Part shown: in pieces, positions 1 to 6,935 of the stretch
Layout: each line of letters opens with the position of its first letter
Position numbering within the stretch: the stretch's first letter is position 1
Source: Desulfobacteraceae bacterium
GTDB taxonomy: Bacteria > Desulfobacterota > DSM-4660 > Desulfatiglandales > Desulfatiglandaceae
Assembly: GCA_011048855.1 (NCBI GenBank)
Contig: DSCZ01000162.1
Coordinates: 1-7,970, forward strand
DNA length: 7,970 nucleotides
Direction: 5' to 3'
The notes under the pieces: model-generated
What the model was told of the DNA's origin: nothing
Seen by the model: the letters and a program-made list of their open reading frames with translations, nothing else
The model's database searches: none
Made by a program: the position numbers and the translations under genes

Positions 1-1413
1 GAAGATGATGCGGCTGTGGTGGACAACGCAATGGGCGGGGCGATTTCAGAACTGATTCAATCAGGGGAAATAACCGGAAAATTAAACGAGACAACCATCC
101 TTCACACCCTGGGAAAGCTCCCGGCGGGAAGAATCGTGATCGTAGGCCTCGGAAAGAAGAAGGCGTTCAACGCCGATAAACTTCGCGGAGCAATCGCTGA
201 AACGTGCCGCCACTTGAGGGACAGGGCCGTAAAAAGTATTGTCTGTTCAACCGGAGGGCACGGAATCGCCGGAATAAACACCCTGAATGCCGCCCAGGCG
301 ATCACGGAAGGAGCCCTGCTCGGCCTTTACACTTTCCGCCGCTATATCACCGCCGATGAAAAACGCCATGGATCCATCGACAGCCTGATAATCACCGGTG
401 CTCCCACCCAAGCTTCTGAGCGGGAACAGGGCGCTTCAATCGGTTCCGTAAACGCCGAAGCATCCAACTGGGCCCGCGATCTTGTCAACGAGCCCGGCAA
501 CCGGATGACTCCCGCCCGGATGGCTGAAGCGGCTGCGGAACTTTCCGCGAACTGCGGCCTGGAAATTCAGGTGTTGGAAAAGAAAGACATGGCTTCCCTG
601 GCAATGGGGGCATTGTTGGGGGTGGCCCAGGGAAGCCTGCAACCGCCCAAATTTATTATTATAAAATACTTCGGCAGGGATTCGAACAAAATCGATGTGG
701 CCCTGGTCGGGAAAGGCATAACGTTTGATTCCGGTGGAATTTCGATAAAGCCTTCGGAGAAAATGAGTGACATGAAGGGAGATATGGCCGGGGGCGCTGC
801 GGTGATGGCCGCGATCGGCGCGGTTTCAAAGCTTGAAATTGAAATAAATGTTGCGGCCCTGGTTCCCGCAACTGAAAATATGCCGGGCGGCGGAGCTCTG
901 AAACCCGGAGACATCCTTACCGCCATGAACGGAAAAACCATTGAAGTTCTGAATACCGACGCAGAGGGCCGCTTGATACTCGCTGACACGCTGAGCTATG
1001 CCGCCGGCATGCAGCCCGGTGTGATCGTCGACGTCGCCACCCTTACCGGTGCCTGCCATGTGGCTCTGGGAGGTGTCTGCAGTGGGGCTTTCAGCAACGA
1101 CCGCAGGCTTGCCGCCATGATATCGGCTGCAGGGGAAGAAACCGGAGAGCATATGTGGCGGATGCCCATGTTCGACGAATACAAGGAACTTCTCAAAAGC
1201 GAAAACGCGGATATAAAAAATATAGGGAACCGTTGGGGTGGCGCGATAACCGCAGCGAAATTCCTGGAATTTTTTATCGGTAAAACCCGCTGGATTCATC
1301 TGGATATTGCCGGGACCTCCGACACGGAAAAAGAAAAAGGGTATCTGGTCAAAGGTGCTACCGGCATCCCGGTTCGTACGCTGATAAGCTTTGTGAAGGC
1401 GATGTCCCGATAA
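1..1413 (+). CDS. pepA: Leucyl (cytosol) aminopeptidase, peptidase family M17, 5'-truncated
   Basis: Dinuclear-metal exopeptidase that removes N-terminal residues, typically leucine, from peptides in the cytoplasm. The frame is open to the window edge: the five codons before the GTG at 16 (EDDAA) continue into homologous sequence. The true start is therefore probably upstream, and GTG 16 should not be taken as the start. About 470 residues are visible, against about 500 for E. coli PepA. Numbering from GTG 16, the C-terminal catalytic domain carries VGKGITFDSGG (231-241) and NTDAEGRL (313-320), both family signatures. By analogy with E. coli PepA, the metal ligands are K233, D238, D256, D315 and E317, and the catalytic residues are K245 and R319; all are present. 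The N-terminal domain (about 1-150) is less conserved, as is usual. The gene is intact to its TAA. A repeat-rich gap separates it from the next gene. The family call is very secure; some homologues also act as DNA-binding regulators, which cannot be judged here. Confidence 0.95.
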   Translation, partial: EDDAAVVDNAMGGAISELIQSGEITGKLNETTILHTLGKLPAGRIVIVGLGKKKAFNADKLRGAIAETCRHLRDRAVKSIVCSTGGHGIAGINTLNAAQAITEGALLGLYTFRRYITADEKRHGSIDSLIITGAPTQASEREQGASIGSVNAEASNWARDLVNEPGNRMTPARMAEAAAELSANCGLEIQVLEKKDMASLAMGALLGVAQGSLQPPKFIIIKYFGRDSNKIDVALVGKGITFDSGGISIKPSEKMSDMKGDMAGGAAVMAAIGAVSKLEIEINVAALVPATENMPGGGALKPGDILTAMNGKTIEVLNTDAEGRLILADTLSYAAGMQPGVIVDVATLTGACHVALGGVCSGAFSNDRRLAAMISAAGEETGEHMWRMPMFDEYKELLKSENADIKNIGNRWGGAITAAKFLEFFIGKTRWIHLDIAGTSDTEKEKGYLVKGATGIPVRTLISFVKAMSR

Positions 1414-1454
1414 TTTCGATACAAAAATAAGAATTTATCTGAAAAAGCATATCT

Positions 1455-1478
1455 AATCAAATTTTTGATTGATTTTTT
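1455..1478 (+). terminator. Possible rho-independent terminator after pepA
   Basis: A perfect palindrome, AATCAAA-TT-TTTGATT (1455-1470), is followed by GATTTTTT (1471-1478). The stem is AT-rich, so it would be a weak terminator. The surrounding 1414-1490 is clearly more AT-rich than the flanking genes, as expected for a transcription boundary. TTGATT at 1465-1470 could instead serve as a -35 element, but no good -10 follows at 16-18 nt (best is TGTCAT at 1489). Confidence 0.35.
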
Positions 1479-1549
1479 CGAAATAAAATGTCATAGAGAG
1501 AACAGTAGTGATGGGCTTTGCGTGAATCGGCTTTAATGCTATCAAACTC

Positions 1550-1577
1550 GTGTCCATCCGGAAATGCCGGATGGCAC
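1550..1577. repeat. Short hairpin repeat CCATCCGG/CCGGATGG, copy 1
   Basis: CCATCCGG (1554-1561), loop AAATG, CCGGATGG (1567-1574) form a perfect 8-bp stem. GTG/CAC extend it at the outside with one bulged T. No T-tract follows, so it does not look like a terminator. A near copy lies just after the glutamate dehydrogenase (4811-4831). One arm also recurs at the right end of the neighbouring large inverted repeat (1714-1725). The motif therefore belongs to a dispersed repeat family in this genome. Confidence 0.7.
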
Positions 1578-1584
1578 TAGTGAA

Positions 1585-1725
1585 GTTTCCAGATCGGAAA
1601 TGAGGGATTTTGCCCAAGATCAAGGAACACAAGGGCTTGCGCGGAGACGTACTGGAGTACGTCGCACAAGAAAGCCCGCAGTTTGACGTAGAGATTGGGC
1701 AAAAGGACCATTTCCGGATGGAAAC
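1585..1725. repeat. 141-nt near-palindromic intergenic repeat (REP/MITE-like long hairpin)
   Basis: The two halves pair around a centre near 1655. From the outside in: GTTTCCAGATCGGAAATG (1585-1602) against CATTTCCGGATGGAAAC (1709-1725); TTTTGCCCAA (1608-1617) against TTGGGCAAAA (1695-1704); GGGCTT (1633-1638) against AAGCCC (1672-1677); and GACGTAC (1646-1652) against GTACGTC (1657-1663) closing a TGGA tetraloop. Less complementary patches between these give internal loops. This architecture resembles long-hairpin intergenic repeats that I recall as common in Desulfobacterota genomes; copy number cannot be tested here. It contains no transposase. It lies between the aminopeptidase and the glutamate dehydrogenase, ending 46 nt before the inferred start of the latter. 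The open frame upstream of that gene passes through it. Confidence 0.8.
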
Positions 1726-1756
1726 AAACTCAGTTGATCATCTTTGTGGTGTTGCA

Positions 1757-1764
1757 GAAAGGAG
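1757..1764 (+). promoter_or_regulatory. Ribosome binding site that decides the glutamate dehydrogenase start
   Basis: GAAAGGAG lies 7 nt before ATG 1772, a near-ideal Shine-Dalgarno site. The longer candidate starts, TTG 1610 and ATG 1718, lie inside the inverted repeat or have no comparable site. Confidence 0.8.
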
Positions 1765-1771
1765 CGTGTCA

Positions 1772-4700
1772 ATGATGCTTGAGTCTAAAGGTTTTCAAAC
1801 CGAGGAACTGCAGCAGGCGCTGACATCCAGGGATGCCGCTCTCTACAGGCAGATAGAAAGGGCTCTTGGCGCAAGCCTGATCAAGGCTTCGGAGAACCTC
1901 GACTGGCTGTACGCCAATATGCACCCTTACTTTTTTATTACGATGAAAGAAGATCTTGAGGCCATCGTCAATCTTTCGGTATCCCTTCGAAGCATAGAAA
2001 GCCAGCTCAAAGTAACCCTCATTGACCAGGAAGACAGGCTGATCGTGGCGCGTCGGAACGTTCCCGGATCGGTTTACGCCACGCTCAAAACACTTCAGGA
2101 ACGGGAAATTTCCTACGCCGAGATGGGTCACTCCTACGGGCCCCTGCCGGGTTCGGACAGGGAACTGGAGTTCCAGAAGTTCGAATTCCAGCGTAAAGGT
2201 CACCAGGAAGTGGCGCAGGCAAAAAACACAAGGATTCCCAGGGAAATAAAGAACGCGATTTCCGGCCGGATGAAGGAATATTACCCGGATTTCGACTTCA
2301 AGGATCTGGACCGGGACCTGACGCTTTTATGGATCAACAACCCGGATTATGTCAGGATATCTCCTCCCGAAAGAGTTGCAAGGATCCTGTGGCTTTATCA
2401 GCAGGCCAAACGCCATGACGGCCTCTACCTGGACGTGGAGCAGGCCACTCAGGATCCGGTCTACAAGGAATCCCGCCTGATGTTTTCTGCCGGCAACCCT
2501 CCCCAGAAAGGGTTCATGACCCAGATAAGCGAGATTTTCCAAAGACTCGACATCGGCGTGCGGCGGTCTTACTCGCTTCTTATCAGCACCGGAGTCCACC
2601 CCTATTTCCTCGGCACGTTCTACGTGGTGGCCCGCGGTGGGAAGCTCATCGAAAAGGGCTCTGAACTTTTCACGACGCTCCAGGCCGAACTCTACAACAC
2701 CCAGGTGCTTTCGACATCTGCGAACACCTACCGTAGTTTCGTCGCGAACAGGGTGATGACGGGCGAAGAGGCATCGCTTACAAATGCCTTGATTGCGTTC
2801 TGCCATACGACCCTGGCCCAGGCGAGGCCCGATCGTTTCGATCTCGGCACCGTTGAAAGTGCATTCCAGTCCGACGCCGAAATCACCCTTAAAATCATTG
2901 AACTTTTCAACGCCAGGTTCAAACCCGACCTCGCCGACAGGGAAAGCAATTACCAAAAGACGCTGAATGAAGCAACCAGGGAGCTGGAGGATTACAATAC
3001 CGGGCAAAGATACCTTGATGAGATCCGGAAAGAAATATTCAAAACTGCGTTGAATTTCGTTCAGCGGACACTCAAAACGAATTTCTTCGCTCCCGAAAAG
3101 CAGGCCCTGGTATTCCGCCTGGACCCTGATTATCTCTTGGATCTGGGCCCGGAATACACCGAAGAGCTCCCGGAAGGAAAACCTTTCAGGATCACGTTCT
3201 TCTTCGGCCGCTACGCCGTGGGGTATCATATAGGGTTTTCGGATATCGCAAGAGGTGGTTGGAGGACGGTGATCTGCAGAACCGACGATGAAATGATCAC
3301 CAACAGCAATACCCTTTTCAAGGAAGTGTTCGTTCTGGCCCATACCCAGCATCTGAAGAACAAGGATATCTACGAAGGCGGATCCAAGCTGGTGATCCTG
3401 CTGGACGCCAGGGGGGAGGAATCTCCGGATGACACCACACAGAGGCTTTACAAGGTCCAGTACGGTGTACTGAATGCATTCCTGGATATTTTCGTCACCG
3501 AAGACGGGAAGCCTAAAAACCCCCGGGTCCTGGACTACTACGGTGATGATGAGCCGATAGAGCTCGGGCCGGACGAGAACCTGCACAACATCATGATCGA
3601 ATTTATCGCCAGTCAGGCCGTCAAGCGCGGCTACATGATGGGGATTGGGATTATTTCCAGCAAACGCATCGGCATAAATCACAAGGAATACGGCGTCACA
3701 TCCAGGGGAGTGGTGAAAGCCGCTGAAATCGCGATGAAGCAGATCGAAATCGACATAAACCAGGATCCCTTCACCGTGCGTTTCACCGGCGGACCGAACG
3801 GCGATGTTGCCGGAAATTCCATGAAGCTTCTTCTTGAAAGGTGCCCACAGGTTAAAATCCTAAGCATCATCGACGGACCGGCCTGCCTCCACGACCCGGA
3901 AGGCGCCGACCTGGAGGAAATGTCGAACCTGGTTCTGCAACACGACCTCGATCATTTCAATCCCGAATCCCTCCATGCCGGTGGCTTTATCCTGTTCCGC
4001 GGCGTAAAACGCCAGGAAGGCCTGAGGACGCTCTATCGTAAAGTCGTAAAGACATCCTCCGGGGTCGAGGAGAGCTGGATCACGCTCGATGAATTTCAGA
4101 GGGAAACAGGAGAGTTGTTATTCTCGACAAAAACGGACCTGTTTCTGCCCTGCGGCGGACGGCCGGATACAATCGATGACAGCAACTGGCCGAAGCTGTT
4201 TCCGGAAGGGCTCGAACCCACCGTGAGGGTGATAACTGAAGGGGCGAACTCATTTATCACACCAAGGGCGAGAAAGGAGATTCAGAAGCGGGGGGTGATC
4301 ATCCTCAGGGATGCAACAGCGAACAAGTGCGGGGTGATTTCCTCTTCCTACGAGATCATTGCGAACCTGCTTATGACCGAAAAGGAGTTCCTGGCGAACA
4401 AGGAAAAATACGTGGCCGATGTGCTTCAGATCCTTGAAAACAGGGCGCAATCCGAAGCCGAATTGATATTCAGAAGGTACAGTGAGCTTAACGGCGCCGA
4501 ACTTTACACGCAGATCAGCCAATCGATAAGCAGTGAAATAAATGAACACTACGGGAGGCTGTTTGAATATTTTCAGAGCCGCCCGGAACTGGCCGGCCAG
4601 CCATTGTTCGAGCGGGTCATCATGAATCACCTGCCGGGCTTTATCGGAAAAAACAAGAAATTCCGAAGACGGGTGAAAGACATGCCCCAGAAGATCAAAT

Positions 4701-4807
4701 GTGCAATACTGGCAAGCGAAATAGCCGCCCATATCGTTTACAGAGGGGGTTGGGAGCTGGACTTTGAACACCGGCTGCAGGGCTATCTCAAAGAGCAATT
4801 CACCTAG
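1772..4807 (+). CDS. Large NAD-dependent glutamate dehydrogenase (about 115 kDa class)
   Basis: Catalyses reversible oxidative deamination of glutamate to 2-oxoglutarate and ammonia with NAD in the cytoplasm; large GDHs are usually catabolic. From ATG 1772 it is 1011 residues, matching the ~1000-residue class rather than the ~450-residue hexameric or ~1600-residue GDH-180 enzymes. The N-terminal half (about 1-470) is the divergent non-catalytic region of large GDHs. The catalytic core follows: SDIARGGWR (490-498), KNKDIYEGGSKLVILLD (529-545) around the substrate-binding lysine region, TGGPNGDVAGN (672-682) in the nucleotide-binding fold, and ITEGANSFITPRA (821-833) with ATANKCGVISSSYEI (848-862), the typical GDH C-terminal motifs. 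The frame is open back to TTG 1610, but those 54 codons translate a palindromic repeat. ATG 1772 (or the adjacent ATG 1775) with GAAAGGAG is the supported start. The permease ORF starts 43 nt after the stop, with a repeat hairpin in between. Confidence 0.93.
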   Translation: MMLESKGFQTEELQQALTSRDAALYRQIERALGASLIKASENLDWLYANMHPYFFITMKEDLEAIVNLSVSLRSIESQLKVTLIDQEDRLIVARRNVPGSVYATLKTLQEREISYAEMGHSYGPLPGSDRELEFQKFEFQRKGHQEVAQAKNTRIPREIKNAISGRMKEYYPDFDFKDLDRDLTLLWINNPDYVRISPPERVARILWLYQQAKRHDGLYLDVEQATQDPVYKESRLMFSAGNPPQKGFMTQISEIFQRLDIGVRRSYSLLISTGVHPYFLGTFYVVARGGKLIEKGSELFTTLQAELYNTQVLSTSANTYRSFVANRVMTGEEASLTNALIAFCHTTLAQARPDRFDLGTVESAFQSDAEITLKIIELFNARFKPDLADRESNYQKTLNEATRELEDYNTGQRYLDEIRKEIFKTALNFVQRTLKTNFFAPEKQALVFRLDPDYLLDLGPEYTEELPEGKPFRITFFFGRYAVGYHIGFSDIARGGWRTVICRTDDEMITNSNTLFKEVFVLAHTQHLKNKDIYEGGSKLVILLDARGEESPDDTTQRLYKVQYGVLNAFLDIFVTEDGKPKNPRVLDYYGDDEPIELGPDENLHNIMIEFIASQAVKRGYMMGIGIISSKRIGINHKEYGVTSRGVVKAAEIAMKQIEIDINQDPFTVRFTGGPNGDVAGNSMKLLLERCPQVKILSIIDGPACLHDPEGADLEEMSNLVLQHDLDHFNPESLHAGGFILFRGVKRQEGLRTLYRKVVKTSSGVEESWITLDEFQRETGELLFSTKTDLFLPCGGRPDTIDDSNWPKLFPEGLEPTVRVITEGANSFITPRARKEIQKRGVIILRDATANKCGVISSSYEIIANLLMTEKEFLANKEKYVADVLQILENRAQSEAELIFRRYSELNGAELYTQISQSISSEINEHYGRLFEYFQSRPELAGQPLFERVIMNHLPGFIGKNKKFRRRVKDMPQKIKCAILASEIAAHIVYRGGWELDFEHRLQGYLKEQFT

Positions 4808-4810
4808 TGC

Positions 4811-4835
4811 CCACCCGGAAATACCGGATGGAAAC
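4811..4835. repeat. Short hairpin repeat, copy 2, after the glutamate dehydrogenase
   Basis: CCACCCGG (4811-4818), loop AAATA, CCGGATGG (4824-4831) form an 8-bp stem with one G-T pair. The motif matches 1554-1574 apart from two base changes. Its right arm continues as CCGGATGGAAAC (4824-4835), a 12-mer identical to the right end of the large inverted repeat (1714-1725). With no T-tract it is unlikely to be a strong terminator. It sits in the 43-nt gap before the permease and could act as an RNA-processing or stability hairpin (inference). Confidence 0.65.
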
Positions 4836-4850
4836 CGACAGGAAACATTT

Positions 4851-6680
4851 ATGACTGGAGACCAGGTGGTAATTCTCTCCATCCTGGTGGGAACCATCCT
4901 CATGTTTCTATGGGGCCGCTGGCGCCATGACATGGTTGCGGCGTGCGCGCTGCTGGCCTGCGTATTCACTGGATTGATCCCGGCAGGAGAGGCTTTCGGC
5001 GGCTTCGGCCACCCTGCTGTCATCACCGTTGCATGTGTCCTGATCCTGAGCTACGGCTTGCAAATCACCGGTGTGGTGGATGCCCTGGCGCAGAAAGTCA
5101 TTCCTAAATCCAGCTCACCGGCCGCCGGAATCGCGGCGTTGTGCTTCCTCGCCGCTTTGCTCTCGGCATTCATGAACAATGTGGGCGCCCTCGCGCTGCT
5201 TATGCCGGTAGGCATGCAGATGGCCTCCAAACACGATCTTCCGCCAGGCAAAATCCTTATGCCGCTTGCATTCGCATCCATTCTCGGCGGCACTATGACT
5301 CTCATCGGGACCCCCCCCAACCTTATAGTTTCGGGCTTCCGTGCAGAAACGAGCGGCAAAGCCTTCGTAATGTTCGACTTTGCGCCGGTGGGAGCCGCAA
5401 TCGCCTGCATCGGGGTTTTGTTTGTAGTACTTATAGGCTGGCGTCTTGTGCCGACTAGGCGCCAGGCAGCTACCGAGAGTTTCGACACCGGTACATACCT
5501 GACCGAGGTGAGAATCCCCGAAGAAGGAAAAACGGCCGGCAAAACTCTCAAGGAATTCGAGACATTGATCGATGAATTCGATGCACAGATCGTCGGCATG
5601 GTTCGTAACGATTTCCGAATAATAGCCCCTAACCCGTGGCGGATTCTCAAGGCCGGGGATATCATCGTTATCGAATCAGAACCGGAAACGCTTTCCGCGA
5701 TGCTTTCCAATCTAGGCCTTCAACTAGAAGAAAATGTGACCGATGAAAACGGTGATGTCGATGAAAAACCAATGCCGGCTGACCCGCCACCTGAGAACGA
5801 AGACGAACAGAAAACAAAAACGGATGAATTCGTTATTAGAGAACTGGTTGTGATGCCGCAGTCGATGCTGATTGGACGCTCCGCGCGCGACATCCAGCTT
5901 CGCACCCGTTACGGAATCAACCTGCTCGCCATTTCCCGACAGGGACGTCGATCGATCGAGCGGCTCCGTTCAACCACCGTCAAGGCCGGCGATGTGCTTT
6001 TGATGCAGGGCGCCCGGGAAGCTCTTTCGGGATTTTCGTTTGAATACGGCTGTGTCCCCCTGGCCACCCGGGACATCCATGTCCCACAAAAAAAACAGGC
6101 CCTGGCCGCGGCGATTATCATGGGATTTGCGATCGTGCTCTCCGCCTTGAATATTCTTCCGGCTGCAGTTTCCTTCGCCGCTGCAGTCCTCATTTTCCTG
6201 GCTGTTCGGATCGTGCCTCCACGCACAGCCTACCAGGTCGTAGACTGGCCCGTGATCGTCCTCCTGGCGGCGATGCTCCCGGTTGCAGGTGCCATGGCCA
6301 CCACGGGGGCGGCGGATTTGATCGCCCGGTTCCTTCTGGAGACCGCGGCCCAGGGGCATGCGGTGGTAGGGCTCGGGTTGATACTCGCCGCGACGATGCT
6401 TATGACCGATTTCATGAACAACGCAGCAACGGCGGCTGTCATGTGCCCCATTTCCATTAGTGCTGCAGGGCACCTCCATGTAAATCCGGACACCTTTCTG
6501 ATGGCGGTGGCGATTGGAGCATCCTGCGCGTTTCTCACACCGATCGGCCATCAAAACAACACGTTGATACTCGGCCCGGGTGGATTTAAATTCGGAGACT
6601 ACTGGCGCATGGGTCTTCCCACTGACATTCTGGTGATAATGGTAGGCCTTCCGATGCTGTTATGGATATGGCCGCTTTAA
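4851..6680 (+). CDS. SLC13/DASS-family permease with two central RCK_C (TrkA_C) domains
   Basis: Inner-membrane anion transporter of the divalent anion:Na+ symporter superfamily; the substrate (sulfate, dicarboxylate or other) cannot be read from sequence. From ATG 4851 it is 609 residues, close to E. coli YfbS-type proteins. Hydrophobic helices occupy about 6-200 and 418-609. Each half has a matching motif pair typical of the inverted-repeat fold: SAFMNN (105-110) with GTPPNLIVSGF (153-163), and TDFMNN (519-524) with TPIGHQNN (563-570), expected to form the hairpin-loop substrate and Na+ sites. Two soluble RCK_C-like domains sit between the halves (about 212-290 and 326-405), both with a 'KAGD' turn (267-270, 378-381). 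They are joined by an acidic Pro/Glu-rich linker (about 291-325). RCK_C domains commonly bind small ligands and gate transport. AGGAA at 4840-4844 supports this ATG; the open frame reaches back to TTG 4764 inside the dehydrogenase, which is not credible as a start. Confidence 0.9.
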   Translation: MTGDQVVILSILVGTILMFLWGRWRHDMVAACALLACVFTGLIPAGEAFGGFGHPAVITVACVLILSYGLQITGVVDALAQKVIPKSSSPAAGIAALCFLAALLSAFMNNVGALALLMPVGMQMASKHDLPPGKILMPLAFASILGGTMTLIGTPPNLIVSGFRAETSGKAFVMFDFAPVGAAIACIGVLFVVLIGWRLVPTRRQAATESFDTGTYLTEVRIPEEGKTAGKTLKEFETLIDEFDAQIVGMVRNDFRIIAPNPWRILKAGDIIVIESEPETLSAMLSNLGLQLEENVTDENGDVDEKPMPADPPPENEDEQKTKTDEFVIRELVVMPQSMLIGRSARDIQLRTRYGINLLAISRQGRRSIERLRSTTVKAGDVLLMQGAREALSGFSFEYGCVPLATRDIHVPQKKQALAAAIIMGFAIVLSALNILPAAVSFAAAVLIFLAVRIVPPRTAYQVVDWPVIVLLAAMLPVAGAMATTGAADLIARFLLETAAQGHAVVGLGLILAATMLMTDFMNNAATAAVMCPISISAAGHLHVNPDTFLMAVAIGASCAFLTPIGHQNNTLILGPGGFKFGDYWRMGLPTDILVIMVGLPMLLWIWPL

Positions 6681-6696
6681 CTGGGCAGGAACAGGT

Positions 6697-6879
6697 ATGA
6701 TAATGATGGATCCTCTTATATGTATATTTTGCGGTGGAGAAGCGGAACTCACGGGAAAATGATGCAATGCCAGGGTAGCCTGCAGGTCCTGCGGCATGGA
6801 AGCAAAACCGGATGACTACAGGGACCAGATAGAAGACTGGATGGACAACGTCTGCGACCTTTACGAAGAAGATAAATGA
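6697..6879 (+). CDS. Candidate small zinc-ribbon selenoprotein (in-frame TGA read as Sec at codon 22)
   Basis: This 60-codon frame is interrupted once, by TGA at 6760-6762. Before the TGA it reads MIMMDPLICIFCGGEAELTGK; after it, CNARVACRSCGMEAKPDDY and an acidic, probably helical tail rich in D, E and W. The reading frame is unchanged across the TGA. The two halves make one coherent zinc ribbon, with CIFCGG (9-14) and CRSCGM (29-34) supplying four cysteines, plus C23 next to the TGA codon and C53. AGGA (6687-6690) lies 6 nt before ATG 6697; ATG 6703 is also possible. A hairpin directly after the TGA has bacterial SECIS features (separate entry). It starts 16 nt after the permease stop and precedes a cysteine-rich CGGC-type gene, suggesting an operon. 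CxxCGGEAEL resembles small zinc-ribbon proteins of the Lar type, but I do not recognise a specific family and assign no function. The alternative is a pseudogene with one recent nonsense mutation. Confidence 0.6.
6763..6804 (+). promoter_or_regulatory. SECIS-like hairpin immediately downstream of in-frame TGA
   Basis: The core is GCC (6778-6780), bulged U (6781), GC (6782-6783), loop AGGUCCU (6784-6790), GC (6791-6792), GGC (6793-6795). From memory, the E. coli fdhF SECIS core is GGU-U-GC-AGGUCU-GC-ACC, so the bulged U, the two G-C pairs above it and the loop GGU all match. The loop GGU lies 23-25 nt after the TGA, against about 19-21 in fdhF. Lower-stem pairs CCA/TGG (6770-6772 with 6797-6799) and TGC/GCA (6763-6765 with 6802-6804) are possible, with a 5-nt asymmetric bulge. 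A competing stem, ATGCC/GGCAT (6767-6771 with 6793-6797), also exists. Confidence 0.55.
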
Positions 6880-6885
6880 AATGCG

Positions 6886-6913
6886 AACAGCTGATAGCTG
6901 ATTGCTAACAGCT
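6886..6913. repeat. Short repeat cluster: AACAGCT direct repeats around GCTGATAGCTGATTGC
   Basis: AACAGCT occurs at 6886-6892 and 6907-6913. Between them are the tandem-like heptamers AGCTGAT (6890-6896) and AGCTGAT (6897-6903), then a diverged TGCTAAC. This looks like a degenerate (AGCTGAT)n heptamer array of the type seen between genes in many bacteria. It lies between the small candidate selenoprotein and the ribosome binding site of the CGGC gene. Confidence 0.5.
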
Positions 6914-6935
6914 CAATAATAGAGGAGGTTTTTTA

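Noticed and set aside
1414..1550. Possible promoter or small RNA in the AT-rich region after pepA
   Set aside because: No -35/-10 pair of convincing quality at 16-18 nt spacing and no structured RNA apart from the weak AT-rich palindrome.
2327..3682. Long open frame on the minus strand inside the glutamate dehydrogenase
   Set aside because: It is antisense to a gene with clear family motifs along its whole length. Its translation shows no family resemblance and is a codon-bias shadow.
5970..6554. Minus-strand open frames within the permease
   Set aside because: Their translations are low-complexity Arg/His/Gly-rich sequences with no ribosome binding site, opposite a well-supported membrane protein.
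6759..6815. Short frame starting ATG 6759 that overlaps the TGA as ATGA, suggesting translational coupling to an 18-residue peptide
   Set aside because: The peptide is very short, has no recognisable features and no ribosome binding site. The frame carrying the second CxxC motif is the one containing the TGA.
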